A DNA stretch of 64,000 nucleotides from Aquatica leii (lineage: Eukaryota; Arthropoda; Insecta; Coleoptera; Lampyridae): assembly GCA_035610365.1 (NCBI GenBank), contig CM069435.1:16481123-16545122 (forward strand). Reading direction: 5' to 3'. The notes below the pieces were generated by a model. It saw only the letters and a program-made list of their open reading frames with translations. It was not told the DNA's origin and did not search any database. Position 1 is the first letter of the stretch; the number at the start of each line of letters is the position of its first letter. The position numbers and the translations under genes are program-made. Below, piece by piece: positions 1 through 11,290 of the stretch.

Positions 1-411
1 AAAACAGTCCCTTGTATAATAAAACAGTCCTCTGTGTCATTAGATGACAGGGGACTGTGCCCAGGGTACTGTTATTTTTACACATAGAAAATCTTAGCTC
101 ATAATCATATTAATTTTTTTGAATAGTATTAGTCAGAAATAGTAACGTACTCTCTGAGTAAATGTCTTGTACTTAACACTTAAAACATTAAAAAAACTAC
201 TTACCAGTGGACTGTTGCAACAAGCGGCCACGACACGTGGTTTATCTACAGACGCCAGCGTTGACACAGAACGAAATAACGTTAACGGGCTCAGCTCCTC
301 TGCATTCCAATTAACTTTACATTGTGGCCGTTCCGTTGCTTGGTAATAAGCAATCATGACACAGCTTGTATGATTTTGGCGCAGTTTTCAAATTGTAACA
401 GGGGACTGTTC
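1..411. mobile_element. Possible DNA-transposon remnant with CAGTCC ends
   Basis: ACAGTCC occurs at 4-10 and 24-30, and the inverse (CAGGGGACTGT) at 48-58 and 399-409. Repeated CAGTCCC-type ends facing each other resemble terminal and subterminal repeats of a pogo-like or similar element. The left boundary is outside the window and no clear target duplication is visible, so this is tentative. The block encloses the candidate exon at 204-357. Confidence 0.3.
204..357 (-). CDS. Candidate 5' coding exon with strong splice donor
   Basis: Read on the - strand, an ATG at 357 opens 51 codons without a stop, relatively GC-rich for this region. It begins MIAYYQATERPQ and ends at CCACTG followed directly by GTAAGT (198-203), a consensus donor. 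The next exon would lie to the left of the window. No family is recognised. It sits between CAGTCC-type inverted motifs, so it may belong to a transposon rather than the host. Confidence is modest because nothing downstream can be seen. Confidence 0.35.
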
Positions 412-2176
412 AAACATTTTGGGGACAACATTCGGGTGCCAGTTTTTTTGCATAATAAAATATTTATAATGATAATTCTTTTTTCGTAACATGAATGGGA
501 CACAACACAACAGGAGACCGGCTTTTGAGATATTCAAAATTATTTAATTGTTTATTGAATTATTATGTTGTTATATGTGTATGCCGGGCTTAGAATAGGT
601 AGCAGATAATTGTTATTTATACACAGACTTCATAAATAATAGCCCTAATTAGATAAAACTTGCTTAGGACAGTGATTTGCCAGTTAGTAGAAAAATGCCC
701 TTATATTTAATTTGATTACTTACTGTACTTATTTTATTGTTTTGGTTAATCAAAAACATTTGAATTACTTAGCTATTGAAGAACGTGTTACGGTCTCGAA
801 GTAACTACGCACGATCTTCGAATCCTACCTCTCTTCACAGATCTCTTACTTCTTCGTTAAGATGTGTCGATATCTCTTCTGCCCACTTCTGTGCTATCTA
901 AAAGAGTAGTTTCTTGATAGCGAGCGCTTGTAGAATAGCAGTTCATTGTCCACGGATTGGACGCTGTTTCTTTCTATAATTGAGTACAGCTTGGCCGTAA
1001 CTGCTAATGCTTCCCTTGCAACGTTGTGGGGATGATTTTATAACAGGCGTTCAAAATGAAGCATATAGATACTTTGTTTCGTCTTTTTATTGTATGTTGG
1101 CACTTCTCAGGACCCATATTTTCGAGTTCATGCGAATCATTTTTTCTATGAAAGTGGGGTAGAGTTTACTAAAAATGTAAACATAAAACCTCACAGTATT
1201 CGCACAAGTTTCATCGACACGTTAGCGACACTGACACGTAGTTTTTTTTTGTTGTTGACTTGTAAGTAAGCTTTGAAACTTTTATAATTTAATAGTTTTG
1301 CTATTTTTTTGCGCCACGTATGCCGTACTTCCATTCAAAGAACATATTATTGACTGTCTTGTTTTTTTTAAAAATAAAGTTATGAAACTCGACAAGAATC
1401 ATGAAACAGAGATATAGACGAATGACAATAATTCATAATTGCAATAAGAAGCAAGCACGAGTTGTTTCTGCAGAATTTGATTGGTTCGAAGCGTGGCAAC
1501 GTCGCTATTTTGAGAATACCGTTTCAAACAAAACAAGTGATATGAGAAAGTTATATTCACATGTGAGAGATTCACTTTACTTGAATATCGTTCACTTTTG
1601 CATAAACTCGAGAATATAGATCTAGGTTGACTTGTACTGATCTGATGTTTCTGCGAAGAGTGAGAGTTCTGCACTGCTCTTTGTCGGATTGACGGTGATA
1701 CCAATTCAGACAGGTAATCCATAGTCACTTGCACCCAATGTACAATCTTGTAATGTGCACGATGGCAAATCATACGATTGGCCTCAAGATGTGGCAAAAC
1801 ACAAAAGGTTACTTACAATTTAAAACTTTTAAGGATTTTGAAATTACCATTACTGCGAAGTCATCAACTGGTTTTTTTTCTTATTTTCCTATCTTCAGTA
1901 TTTAAATTATCCAATGTTTTATCTATACACAGGAGCAGCATACAAAAACAATTCTAAGCTTTTTATATATGGCCACGTTTCGTGCTTGAAGCACGCATTT
2001 CATCAGACAACTGAAATTTATTAAATTGTAAGTCAATGGACTGTTAATGAAATGTTAGATGCATTTACTCTCGCTCTCTTTTAGAGTGTATTTCTGGGTG
2101 CGTCTTTTCAAAATCATAACCAGTTTATTAAAATTTATCATTTTGTATGTGTTTAATATATTTGTTTTTGTTTCAG
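412..2176. other. No gene supported; mixed AT-rich DNA
   Basis: A less AT-rich stretch at about 780-1040 and an open stretch on both strands at 1399-1797 look like decayed coding DNA, but I cannot assign either to a family and both break up quickly. The rest is AT-rich and featureless until the splice-like site at 2177. Confidence 0.4.
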
Positions 2177-2198
2177 GTAAGTGACACAGGATTTACTT
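2177..2198 (+). promoter_or_regulatory. Recursive-splice-site-like 22-nt micro-exon, copy 1
   Basis: A T-rich tract ending TTTGTTTCAG (to 2176) is followed at once by GTAAGTGACACAG, and 22 nt later by a second donor, GTAAGTA (from 2199). An acceptor fused to GTAAGT is the signature of a recursive splice site (ratchet point) in very long insect introns. The second donor makes an alternative 22-nt exon. A second copy with the same spacing is at 47303. The function is inferred from sequence only. Confidence 0.45.
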
Positions 2199-3685
2199 GT
2201 AAGTAACAATTATTTATTTGTGTATTAAATGTAAAATACAAAGTGACTGTCGTTAAATTTTTTTTGAATAATTTATTTTAAAAAAACTGGTTAAAAATAT
2301 ATACACACATATATATGTATAAAAAATGACTCAAAAAGTTACTTACATCATGGGGTACGTTATAAAATAATTTCTCTGTTAATACAATTTTAGTCTACAT
2401 CGAACTTTTTTGGCAAATACATTAGAATACATTTATTAGGTTGATTTAAAATTTGATGTTCTTAACTACATTCCTGTTAATTAAATTTTAGAAAATTTTT
2501 ATCAGAAGCAAGATTACTGTTCACAAAGAAAGCCATAAACTAATTTATACCAAAAGAACAAAGACGACCAGGAAAAAAGAAAAAGCAATTTAGGTATTTA
2601 CAAATTTTTTGGCTACCTGACAAGGTTTTCCGTTAGAACAAAATCGTGTTTTTGTTTATAGTATTTAAAAATGATGATTTTTTGATACAAACTGGAAACA
2701 TTACAACTTTAAAGTTTTATGTACAGTATGTCATTTATCAGATAATATTAAGAAATTGCCGACATTTGTAACTGTAAAATCTGGTTAAAATTTTCTATCT
2801 TTTCTAAGCTTTAGGAAGTTTAAATGACAGAAGCCTCTTCCATTTAGTATTACCAATGCGCTATATTTCATCAAAATCGATTAAAATTGTATCCGGCGAA
2901 ATACAAACATTTACATTTGAATTGTAAATTTACAAGAGAATGTATTTTTGGGTTTTATTAATTTTTAGTTATGTATACTTCAAATACACCAAACTAAATA
3001 ATTTAAAATAAAAAGAAAAGAATAAAAGCAATTAAAACCGATAATAATAACAAACGTACTGGCTATACGTTTATTTAAGTGTTCCATCCTTCTCCCTGTT
3101 AGCGAAGTACCATTACTGCATTTGCAATTTAAATACTTCATCAAAATTATAATTAAAAACTTATTTTAATGATGTATTTGAATTTCAAAGGGGTTGTTTC
3201 AATTTATTCTCAATTAGTGGTAATAGATTATAATACTGCATACATCGGTTATGCACCAACTGGATTATTAGTGTATTTTAAATCAACATTTAAAGCATTT
3301 CATTCGTGTTCATATTATATCAAAAACGTTAAATCCAAATTACTTTGATAGAGTTTGATTTTTTAACAAAACTGTCTTTAATAGTGACTAAAATTTTCAA
3401 TAATATTATTTAAACAAATTGTTTTTTGAGTAAACGTAAAAGGAAATTGATAGTTTTTGCAAGCTTAACATTTAGGTTATATTACAAAGAAGTTTAGTAT
3501 TACACACTTTCAAAAGTAGCAATCAAACTAAAAAACTATTATTTTGTAAGAACGAGCTGTAACGTATACATTTTTTAAATTTAATTTAACATTTTTTGGT
3601 TCATTACAACCTGCGTATACTGTTTTCTAAAAGAGACATTATAACTATAAACTGTGGTTAATGGAGGTGTCTTTAAACAAATTAT
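2199..3685. other. No gene seen; AT-rich
   Basis: Very AT-rich sequence with no reading frame or family resemblance I can support. Confidence 0.5.
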
Positions 3686-4103
3686 TGTAACGAATTTTAT
3701 CATTAAATTTTATTTATACTACAAATATATACACGTTTATAACCAACCGAATTAATTCAATCTAAGGATATTTAATAAAAACACTTACACTACTTTATAT
3801 CACTTACACGAAGATAAGTCCGTGGATAACTATTTAACACTTATTGTTTGTTTATGCTAAAGTCACGTACAAGGTTATACTCCGTATATTTATCACACAC
3901 GCGTTAATTACTTATTTATTTAGACTTGTATAATCTTCTTAACACTGCCGTCTTCAAATTACGAGAAATAACTGACCTCGGATTTGTTTGCACCGTATTT
4001 ATACATTTTGGCGAAACGTTCCCGAATGTTCCACATCCTTCGGTGAACGTTTTGGAAAATGTATAACAACTTCGAGAAGACTCTTGAACTTAAGAACGTT
4101 TCA
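3686..4103 (-). repeat. Solo gypsy-type LTR (inverted)
   Basis: Read on the - strand this starts TGAAACG and ends GTTACA, and it aligns along its length with the LTR at 5675-6139, although clearly diverged. Matching stretches include the AACACTTACACTA region, the ATAATCTTCTTAA stretch and the stretch before the TATA-like segment. It is flanked by a 4-bp target duplication, TTAT (3682-3685 and 4104-4107). It is a solo LTR left by recombination of an older related family. Confidence 0.8.
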
Positions 4104-4741
4104 TTATTATGAAAACTGGCAGTTGCAGCTAGTTACCTTTTATACATCTTTGCACCAGCAGAGTCAAAATATTCAGTGTTTCTCATTCTTGACAATGACT
4201 TGATATAAATTCGGGAACTTCATATACTTCAATTACTTAGTGTTTAGATGTTTTATCTACTGACAATGATAAGTTTACGTTGCCGAGAGTATCTGCGCAT
4301 TTCTTTATTATTGACAGTACTAATAGTTAGTTTTTTCGATTTGTTAAATGAACAAAACAACCAAAATGTAAATACTACATTATGTCATTTTTTCAATACT
4401 TAGTAAACACGGAAAATAAAGCAGACATTTCGAAACTTTTGTTGTCACAATTACTTGTACCGATACTCTTTATACTGATAATGTCAAAATCTTTTCGAAT
4501 TGTGGTAATGGCTGTTTGAAAACTGTCCATTTTTATCTGGCTATTATTATATAAGACAACAGATTTATGGTTAGATTTATTTGTGGTCACGAAAACAACT
4601 AGTTGCTAGTAGGTGCTTACTTGTTATAAAATCCGCAGTGTTGTTGGAGTGCAAAATCTCAATGCTCATTTTTATTGACTATCAATTTGATACTGCATTT
4701 TAGTTACATTTTCTTAAAGATAGATTTTTTGAAAAACTTTT
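4104..4741. other. No gene seen
   Basis: AT-rich DNA between a solo LTR and a LINE remnant. Short open stretches do not resemble any family. Confidence 0.45.
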
Positions 4742-5220
4742 ATGAAAAATATTTGTGGGATTGAGTACGTTAGACCATCTACTCATATTAACAACACTAA
4801 TAGAAAAATGAACAGCCTACAATGTACCGTTGTAATTCGCTTTTATAGATTATCAAAAAGCTTTCGACAATACAGAATGATGATCAATGGAAAAACAGTT
4901 CAAAACAGTCGTGAAGATTATAGATATAGGTATACAATTAATGCATTTAATAATCGAGAATGCAGAGAGTAAAATATTGCGAATCTATCAGCCCAAAATT
5001 GTTCATAACATGTTTACGAAATAAGGTTGGAATCGGAAAGGAAGAAAGATGAACCATTCGAAGCACGCAGATGATGTGGTCTTTATATCTAAAAGCTTCG
5101 AAGAATTGCAACGATAATCCAAAAACTAAAAATAGAATCAGAAAGAATAGGACTAGTAATAAACGAGACCAAGTGGCTAATAGTAAAATGCGGCAAGAAA
5201 ACCAAATCGCAGAAATATGT
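4742..5220 (+). pseudogene. Decayed LINE reverse transcriptase fragment
   Basis: Across several frames the + strand keeps pieces of a non-LTR RT. The clearest is around 5060-5220: a HADDVVFISKS-type catalytic block (the YADD box) followed by FEELQ, IQKLKIESERIGLVINETK and a short CG-containing end, the order seen in CR1/RTE/Jockey-like RTs. Upstream pieces (4790-4970) resemble the preceding palm segment. Multiple stops and frameshifts make it non-functional. The exact clade is not determined. Confidence 0.6.
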
Positions 5221-5674
5221 TAAGTGTCTTTATACTCTTTATTCGCTGGTTATTTTGCTTGCAAAATGGTTAATTGTACAGTCGTTTGATCCTAAGCAAT
5301 TTTCTTTTCTTTAATATCACGTCGTCTTTTTACTATTACGCTTTTAGCGATTAGGATGGTCGCCGTTTTGGTCTTCATAGTTACGAGAAGTTAATCATTA
5401 TCTTATTGTAATGGCATTTAAAAATTATTGGGTCAATTAGATTCCGGTGCAATCAAAGTTGACTAGATGGCCTCAAGAGCCAGAAAAACAAATTGGTTTT
5501 GTTTATCTATTAATTAATTGCTATTTCTCTATATGAAGCATTTTGCTTTGTTAATTGTATTAAGTCTTCAGACACTTTTTTTATATAAAGTTTTCTGCTT
5601 TTTTATTTGCTTATCTACACTTTTTATATTAAACCCTTAGCCAATTTTATTGTGTTTAACGTTGTTATTAATAT
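5221..5674. other. No gene seen; left flank of gypsy element
   Basis: AT-rich flank ending in ATAT (5671-5674), the left copy of the gypsy target duplication. Confidence 0.5.
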
Positions 5675-5711
5675 TGAAACGTCCGAGAAATTACTTGCAA
5701 ATGCAAGAGCC

Positions 5712-5739
5712 TTCTAGAACTGTTATCTAGTTTCTAGAA
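5712..5739 (+). promoter_or_regulatory. Paired heat-shock-element-like motifs in the LTR
   Basis: TTCTAGAA occurs at 5712-5719 and again at 5732-5739. Each is a perfect inverted TTCnnGAA unit, 20 bp apart, upstream of the TATA box. This is the arrangement bound by heat-shock factor. Both units are kept in the 3' LTR. Heat or stress induction is an inference. Confidence 0.5.
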
Positions 5740-5785
5740 GATATAGCGAAAAGTGAGGAACGATCGAGAAGGATTCGCCGATGTC

Positions 5786-5793
5786 TATAAAAG
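5786..5793 (+). promoter_or_regulatory. LTR TATA box
   Basis: TATAAAAG lies about 50 bp downstream of the heat-shock-like motifs, in the usual place for the U3 promoter. The same sequence is in the 3' LTR. Confidence 0.7.
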
Positions 5794-6140
5794 CCGAAGA
5801 TGGAAATCGTAGGTCAGTTATTGTCGAAACGCGAATGCAGCTGTATTAAGAAGATTATCAAGTGAAAATAAATCGTTCGCACGTGTGTCTACATAAATAA
5901 ATCGAGAATAATCGTGTATGTGATAATTAGTGTAAACAAGTGTGATATCCGAGGACCTTATCTTATCTCGTGTTAGTGATAGCGTTATACAACGGTTATA
6001 CATAAATTATAGTGTAAGTGTTTTTATTATTAGATTTTATTAGTTCGGTTAATTTAAATGTGTACATATTTCTAGATTAAGTAAACGTAATTTTAGTCGT
6101 TTCAAATAAATTAGTTTTTTAATAAATAGATACGTAACAG

Positions 6141-6158
6141 TGGCGTCAGGTGTTGAGG
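6141..6158 (+). promoter_or_regulatory. Primer-binding site
   Basis: TGGCGTCAGGTGTTGAGG begins one base after the 5' LTR. TGG is complementary to the CCA end of a tRNA, as expected for minus-strand priming. I cannot tell which tRNA is used. Confidence 0.65.
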
Positions 6159-6453
6159 TATCAAACCGTTCGCGATTTTTAGTATGAATACCATTAAGTT
6201 ATTTGATATCGCTCGCGTAATAAAAACATTGATTACGTAAATAACTTAGATACGATACGCGTGTTTGTTTAAAATAGTCTTTATTAAACTTTTTCTTTTA
6301 ACAAGTGCCTTATCGCGATATTAATTAATTTCGTTTCCGTACACTAGTGGTTTAATATTAATAAGTGGATAGTTACTAAATTTTGTGTTATACAAAAACT
6401 GCATTTTAAAAAGTAGTGTATTTAAACTTTATATTCGTGTTATATTTAAATTT

Positions 6454-7606
6454 ATGCCGGTGACGCGTTCGCAAGCAGTTAAAATGGATGCAAAACTATT
6501 TGAATTTCTTGAATCGATAAAAAATGGTCAAGAATCGATGAATAGAAAAATGGAAGAAAAGTTTCACGAAAATTCGCAGAAAATGGAAGAAAATTCTCAG
6601 AAAATGGAAGAAAAATTGTTGGAAAATTCAAGAAGTTTAAAAGAAGAAATACGAGCGAGCATGGAAAATCAAATAAAGACTATTGAGGAACAAATACAAG
6701 TTAGTGTAGGAAATCAAATCAAAATTGCGCAAGAGGAAACCCAAGCAGATATGCTAAATTTGAAAGAAGAAATTTGCGAATCTGTGAATGAGAAAATAGA
6801 AGCAATAGAGGACAAATTAGAAGACAGAATGAAACTGCTCGAAGAAAAAATGAACCAAATGAATTACCATGGTGAAGGAAGTGTCACGAGTGAAGATTTA
6901 ATAATGGACCGTCGGGAAGAAACCACCCACAAGTTCAAAGTTGTACCACCGAATTTTGATGGTAAAGTTCCATGGTCAACCTACTACAAGCAGTTTGAAG
7001 CTGCAGCTACAGCTAATGGTTGGAGCAACAAGCAGAAAGCGACGTCTTTAATAGTGTCCTTACGTGGAGAAGCGCTGGGAATTTTACAAACTGTTCCGGA
7101 CCATCTGCAAGAAAATTACGAACTCTTAATATCACGATTAGAAATGAGATATGGGGATGCTCATCTTCAACAAGTATACCAAGCTCAAATTAAAAGTCGA
7201 GTTTGAGGCTGACATCGCTAGATTAACACGGCTTGCGTATCCTACAGCACCGGATACCTTCCTGGAGCAGTTAGCTATTCAAACTTTCGTAGATGGCCTC
7301 CGAGACAGCGAAACACAGCAGACCCTCCGGTTAGCTCGACCGAAGACGTTAGATGACGCATTAACCCATGCTCTAGAGTTCGAGGCGGCGAAACAAGCGT
7401 CGCACCGAGGCAGCCATAAGCTCCGTTGTGCTGCAGAAGTATCCTCGCACACAGAAGAAAGCATTGAAGACATAGTGCGACGGGTATTTCGGGAACGAGA
7501 AGCTCGAGGAAGAGAACTGACGTGCTGGAACTGCGGAGAAGTGGGCCACGTACGACGCCGTTGTACTAAGCCCAAAAGAAGACCAGAAGAGCGTCCGGAA
7601 AACTAG
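6454..7606 (+). pseudogene. gag: gag polyprotein, frameshifted
   Basis: The structural gag gene. I choose the ATG at 6454 (MPVTRSQAVKMDAK) over an upstream in-frame ATG at 6385, because the first 23 codons there look like leader sequence. The N-terminal third is charged and heptad-like with repeated KMEEK/ENSQ units (coiled coil). It is followed by a retrotransposon gag domain around PPNFDGKVPWSTYYKQFE, and near the end a CCHC zinc knuckle (7523-7564, C-x2-C-x4-H-x4-C). The reading frame changes near 7200: the first part ends at 7206 and the second is open from 7151 to 7606. The joint seems to have lost several residues compared with related gags, so this looks like a deletion rather than programmed recoding. 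The protein would form the particle core and bind RNA. Confidence 0.88.
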
Positions 7607-8187
7607 AACGGGTCGACCGAATGGGGCGAAAGTCGACCTCAACGAGCCATGCCCCGGAGATTACCATTCAAATGGCATCGCCTAGGGAGCAGTTGCATAG
7701 CATTTATCTCGATGGCAAGATCAATGGGAGAAGCGTCCAGTTACTGGTTGACACGGGAGCGACGAAGACCATCATTCGTCCTGACATGTTATTGGAAAAC
7801 GAGAAGACATCACCAGGAACAGTACGACTTCGAACGGCGACGGGCGACGAAATACCTACTCACGGACAAGTCAAAGTAACCATTGGTTTGGGAAATGGAG
7901 TACTCGACCATCAAGTACTGGTAGCCGACATCACGGAAGAAGTTATCCTGGGAATGGACGTGATAAAGAAGTATGGGTTCCATTTGGATATGAAGAACGA
8001 TGTCCTGAAGATCGAAAATGAAGAAATTCCTTTTCATTCGTCAGAGAAGGCAGCCGTGCGAGTTTTGTTGAGTGAAGACGTGATTCTGCCTGCAAGGACG
8101 GAAAGTGTGGTGATGGCACGCCTGGATGGAAATCTCCGGGAAGGCTACATACGCGCGATTGATCCAATGGAAGGCGGTTTTTGTTGA
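7570..8187 (+). CDS. pol: Retropepsin-like aspartic protease
   Basis: The aspartic protease that would process Gag-Pol. The frame is open from 7570, overlapping the gag end by 37 nt in the -1 frame, with an ATG at 7621. LLVDTGATKTI holds the catalytic DTG (D44 counted from 7621), and ILGMDVI is the conserved second hydrophobic motif. The -1 overlap is compatible with frameshift expression, though I see no clear slippery heptamer. The frame ends at 8187, inside the linker to RT, where the reading continues in another frame from 8126. That shift at a GGCGGTTTTTG run is probably a mutation. Confidence 0.88.
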   Translation, partial: AQKKTRRASGKLERVDRMGRKSTSTSHAPEITIQMASPREQLHSIYLDGKINGRSVQLLVDTGATKTIIRPDMLLENEKTSPGTVRLRTATGDEIPTHGQVKVTIGLGNGVLDHQVLVADITEEVILGMDVIKKYGFHLDMKNDVLKIENEEIPFHSSEKAAVRVLLSEDVILPARTESVVMARLDGNLREGYIRAIDPMEGGFC

Positions 8188-9964
8188 AAAGGGACTACTC
8201 GTTGCCAGAACCTTAGTACGAGTAAAGAAGACGATGCCAGTAAGGATCTTAAACATCAACTCAGATCCTGTAACGCTGAAAAAGAAGACCGTGGTAGGCC
8301 AATGCACGCCAGTATCACAAATTGTGAGATGCGTGAAGTCGAACGAAGATACGTCGCCGAAGAAGTGTCCACAACATCTATTGGACATTCTTACCACCAA
8401 ATGCGAAAACCTCAGCCAAGACCAGCTGGCTAAAGTTAAAGTGTTGATCCAAGAGTACCAAGATGTGATCGCGCTGGAGAGTGGCTCCAAAGGAAGAACT
8501 AACGTGGTGAAACATAAAATTAATACCGGAGACGCTCGGCCGATACGACAACATCCACGCAGACTTCCTTTGGCAAAAAGAGAAGAAGCCGAACAAATAA
8601 TTACGGATATGGAGAGAGAAGGCGTGATTGAACCTTCAAGTAGCCCATGGGCATCCCCAGTGGTACTCGTGAAGAAGAAGGATGGATCAACGAGGTTTTG
8701 CGTAGACTACAGGCAGCTAAACGACGTGACCAAAAAGGACAGCTACCCTTTACCCAGAATTGACGATACGCTAGACACCCTGTCAGGATCCCAGTGGTTT
8801 TCTACGTTAGATTTAAAGAGTGGATACTGGCAGGTAGAATTAGAACCCAAGGATCGTGAAAAAACAGCTTTTACGATCGGAACTGGTTTGTGGCAGTTCA
8901 CTGTAATGCCTTTCGGCCTGTGTAACGCTCCTGCAACGTTCGAGCGTTTGATGGAGACCATCTTGCGCGGATTGTCTTGGAAGACGTGCTTGGTTTACCT
9001 GGACGACGTGATCGTGGTTGGAAGGTCGTTTGAAGAACACTTAACCAATTTGAAGGAAGTGTTCCAGCGATTACGTGGGGCTAACCTCAAACTGAGCCCA
9101 AAGAAGTGCCACGTATTTAAGAAGGAAGTCCAATACCTTGGCCACGTCGTATCTAGAGATGGAGTGAGGGCTGACCCAGACAAAATCCGAGCAGTGCAAG
9201 CATGGCCAAGACCAATCGACAAACATCAGGTCCGAAGTTTCCTTTGGTTGTGCACTTATTATAGAAGATTTGTACCCGGATTTGCCAATATTGCCAAACC
9301 ATTAACAAAATTAACTGAAGAAAAAGCAGAATTTAGATGGAATGAAGACTGCGAAAGTTCTTTTAATCAACTAAAACAAGCCCTAGTCACTTTGCCGATT
9401 TTGAGTTATCCAAGAGAAGATGGAAAGTTTGTTTTGGATACCGACGCAAGCAATCTGGCCATAGGCGCGGTCCTTTCGCAGATTCAAGATGGACAAGAAA
9501 AGGTTATCGCGTATTTTAGCAAGGTTTTGTCCAGGCCAGAAAGGAATTATTGCGTCACTAGGAGAGAGCTGTTAGCAGTCGTTAAGTCCATCGAACATTT
9601 CTACAAGTATTTGTATGGACGAAAGTTTTTACTGAGAACAGACCACGCCGCTTTAAAATGGCTTCTGCAGTTCCGTAACCCAGAAGGACAAGTGGCAAGA
9701 TGGATCGAGAGACTGCAAGAGTATGACTATGACACAGAACACCGTGCCGGAAGCAGTCATCGAAACGCTGATGCCTTGTCCAGAAGACCATGTCCGGCGG
9801 ACTGCAGCCATTGTTCGCGACTGGAAGAAAAAGTCGAATGTCTCCGGAGAACTGCTATGGTTGATGATGAGTGGGAACCTAAGCAGTTACGTCGCGAACA
9901 AGAAGACGATCCTGAAATAAGACTACTCCTGGACTGGAAAGAAAGCGGCCGACGACCAACATGA
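8126..9964 (+). CDS. pol: Reverse transcriptase and RNase H (pol, truncated)
   Basis: It copies the element RNA into DNA. The order is: linker; RT fingers and palm with FCVDYRQLN, LDLKSGYWQVEL and MPFGLCNAPATFERLME; the catalytic YLDD at residues 291-294; thumb; then a connected RNase H with LDTDASNLAIGAVLSQ, RRELLAVV and LRTDHAALKWL, and the usual HRNADALSRRP end. All main catalytic residues are present. The frame stops at a TGA (9962-9964), probably a CGA mutated to TGA, because the next codons continue as the normal linker up to the insertion at 10018. Integrase is found again only at 24803. Confidence 0.95.
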   Translation: MEISGKATYARLIQWKAVFVEKGLLVARTLVRVKKTMPVRILNINSDPVTLKKKTVVGQCTPVSQIVRCVKSNEDTSPKKCPQHLLDILTTKCENLSQDQLAKVKVLIQEYQDVIALESGSKGRTNVVKHKINTGDARPIRQHPRRLPLAKREEAEQIITDMEREGVIEPSSSPWASPVVLVKKKDGSTRFCVDYRQLNDVTKKDSYPLPRIDDTLDTLSGSQWFSTLDLKSGYWQVELEPKDREKTAFTIGTGLWQFTVMPFGLCNAPATFERLMETILRGLSWKTCLVYLDDVIVVGRSFEEHLTNLKEVFQRLRGANLKLSPKKCHVFKKEVQYLGHVVSRDGVRADPDKIRAVQAWPRPIDKHQVRSFLWLCTYYRRFVPGFANIAKPLTKLTEEKAEFRWNEDCESSFNQLKQALVTLPILSYPREDGKFVLDTDASNLAIGAVLSQIQDGQEKVIAYFSKVLSRPERNYCVTRRELLAVVKSIEHFYKYLYGRKFLLRTDHAALKWLLQFRNPEGQVARWIERLQEYDYDTEHRAGSSHRNADALSRRPCPADCSHCSRLEEKVECLRRTAMVDDEWEPKQLRREQEDDPEIRLLLDWKESGRRPT

Positions 9965-10017
9965 GAAGAAGTGAGTGCTTTGGGCAAAAATATCAAAGCG
10001 TACTGGGCGCAGTGGGA

Positions 10018-10023
10018 CTCCTT
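10018..10023. repeat. Left target-site duplication CTCCTT
   Basis: The six bases CTCCTT directly precede AGTAGTTATG and are repeated at 24797-24802 after CATAACTACT. Six-base duplications are typical of Polinton/Maverick integration. Confidence 0.9.
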
Positions 10024-10244
10024 AGTAGTTATGTAGTGAGGATTCTGGATCACTCGGGTAAGATCGGCGGGAGATCGTAAAATTTCGTTGAGATCGTTTT
10101 GTTTCGGGTATGCTCGAGTTGTATTCGGATTTGGTAAGTCGGGATACATCGTATTGTGGTAGGGGAATCGTAAAATATCGTAAAAATCATTTCGTTTCGG
10201 GTATGCTCGGATGTAGGTCAGTCGATAAAGTCTTCACTTACATT

Positions 10245-11290
10245 TTTTTCAATGTTACAGTGTAGACATTACAAAGAATGTGCTTATTTGACAATTTCTT
10301 CACTTACTTTTATGTTGCAATACGGTAAAATTTCGGTTTTACAAATTACTATAAATATTATTAAATATATAAGTAATATGTATCATAATATATATAAAAA
10401 TAATAATCCAGTGTCCCGTAAAATTTCGGTTTTGCAAATTACTATAATTATGTAATTTATGTAAAGAAAAAAAATTTACTGCTTTATTTTTAACATTAAT
10501 TATAAGTATTTGTATACGAAAAGTGCGTACTATTACATTTAAATATTGTGTTTTCACTAACATTTTTTTCAATGTTATAGTTGTAGACATTACAAAGAAT
10601 GTGCTTATTTAACAATTTCTTCACCTACATTTATGCTGCAATTATAGACATTCCAATGAAATTATTAATTTTGCAATTCTGTGCTTTTGATTACAATATT
10701 TATGCTTGTATTATAATGTGTTAAAGATATAAAATTATACTAAATCATTCTTAAATAATAACTCTCATCCCTTACGTGCAGTACAAATTATCTATATAAG
10801 TTAATATAAATAAATGAATTTCCATTGATATTTTTTATCTATTTGTATGTATCTAAATAATATTAATAAATATATATGTAATATGTATCTGAATATATAC
10901 AATATTATATATAAATTCAGTGTCCAGTAAAATTTCGGTTTTGCAAATTACTGTAATTATGTAATTTATGTAAAGAAAAAAATTTACTGCTTATTTTTAA
11001 CATTAATTATAAATATTTGTATACAAAAAATGCTTACTATTACATTGAAATACTGTGTCTTCACTTACATTTTTTTCAATGTTATAATTGTAGACATTAC
11101 AAAGAATGTGCTTATTTGACAATTTATTCACCTACTTTTATGTTGCAGTTGTATACATTCCAATGACATTATTAATTTTGCAATTATGTGCTTTTGATTA
11201 CATTATTTATGTTTGTATTATAATGTGTTTCAGATATAAAATTATACTAATCATTCTTAAATACCCATGAAATGATTTATTACGCTTGAA
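10245..11290. repeat. Direct repeats in the terminal part of the left arm
   Basis: A block containing TTTTTTCAATGTTA, AGACATTACAAAGAATGTGC and AAAATTTCGGTTTTGCAAAT recurs at about 10245, 10560 and 11065. Nearer the tip TTTCGGGTATGCTCG occurs twice (about 10104 and 10197). The same set is mirrored at about 23535-24580. Such subterminal repeats could be binding sites for replication or integration proteins; that role is inferred. Confidence 0.65.

Larger units (their letters stand above)
5675..6139 (+). repeat. 5' LTR of gypsy element
   Basis: 465 bp, TG...CA, nearly identical to 26647-27111; I count five substitutions by eye. It contains a TATA-like box and two heat-shock-like palindromes, annotated separately. 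Confidence 0.95.

Noticed and set aside
7279..7642. Antisense frames over gag and pol.
   Set aside because: They overlap well-supported gag, protease and RT frames and show no motifs.
10252..10590. Small frames in the palindrome tips, duplicated at 24365-24568.
   Set aside because: AT-rich repeat DNA with no family resemblance. Identity between copies follows from the palindrome.
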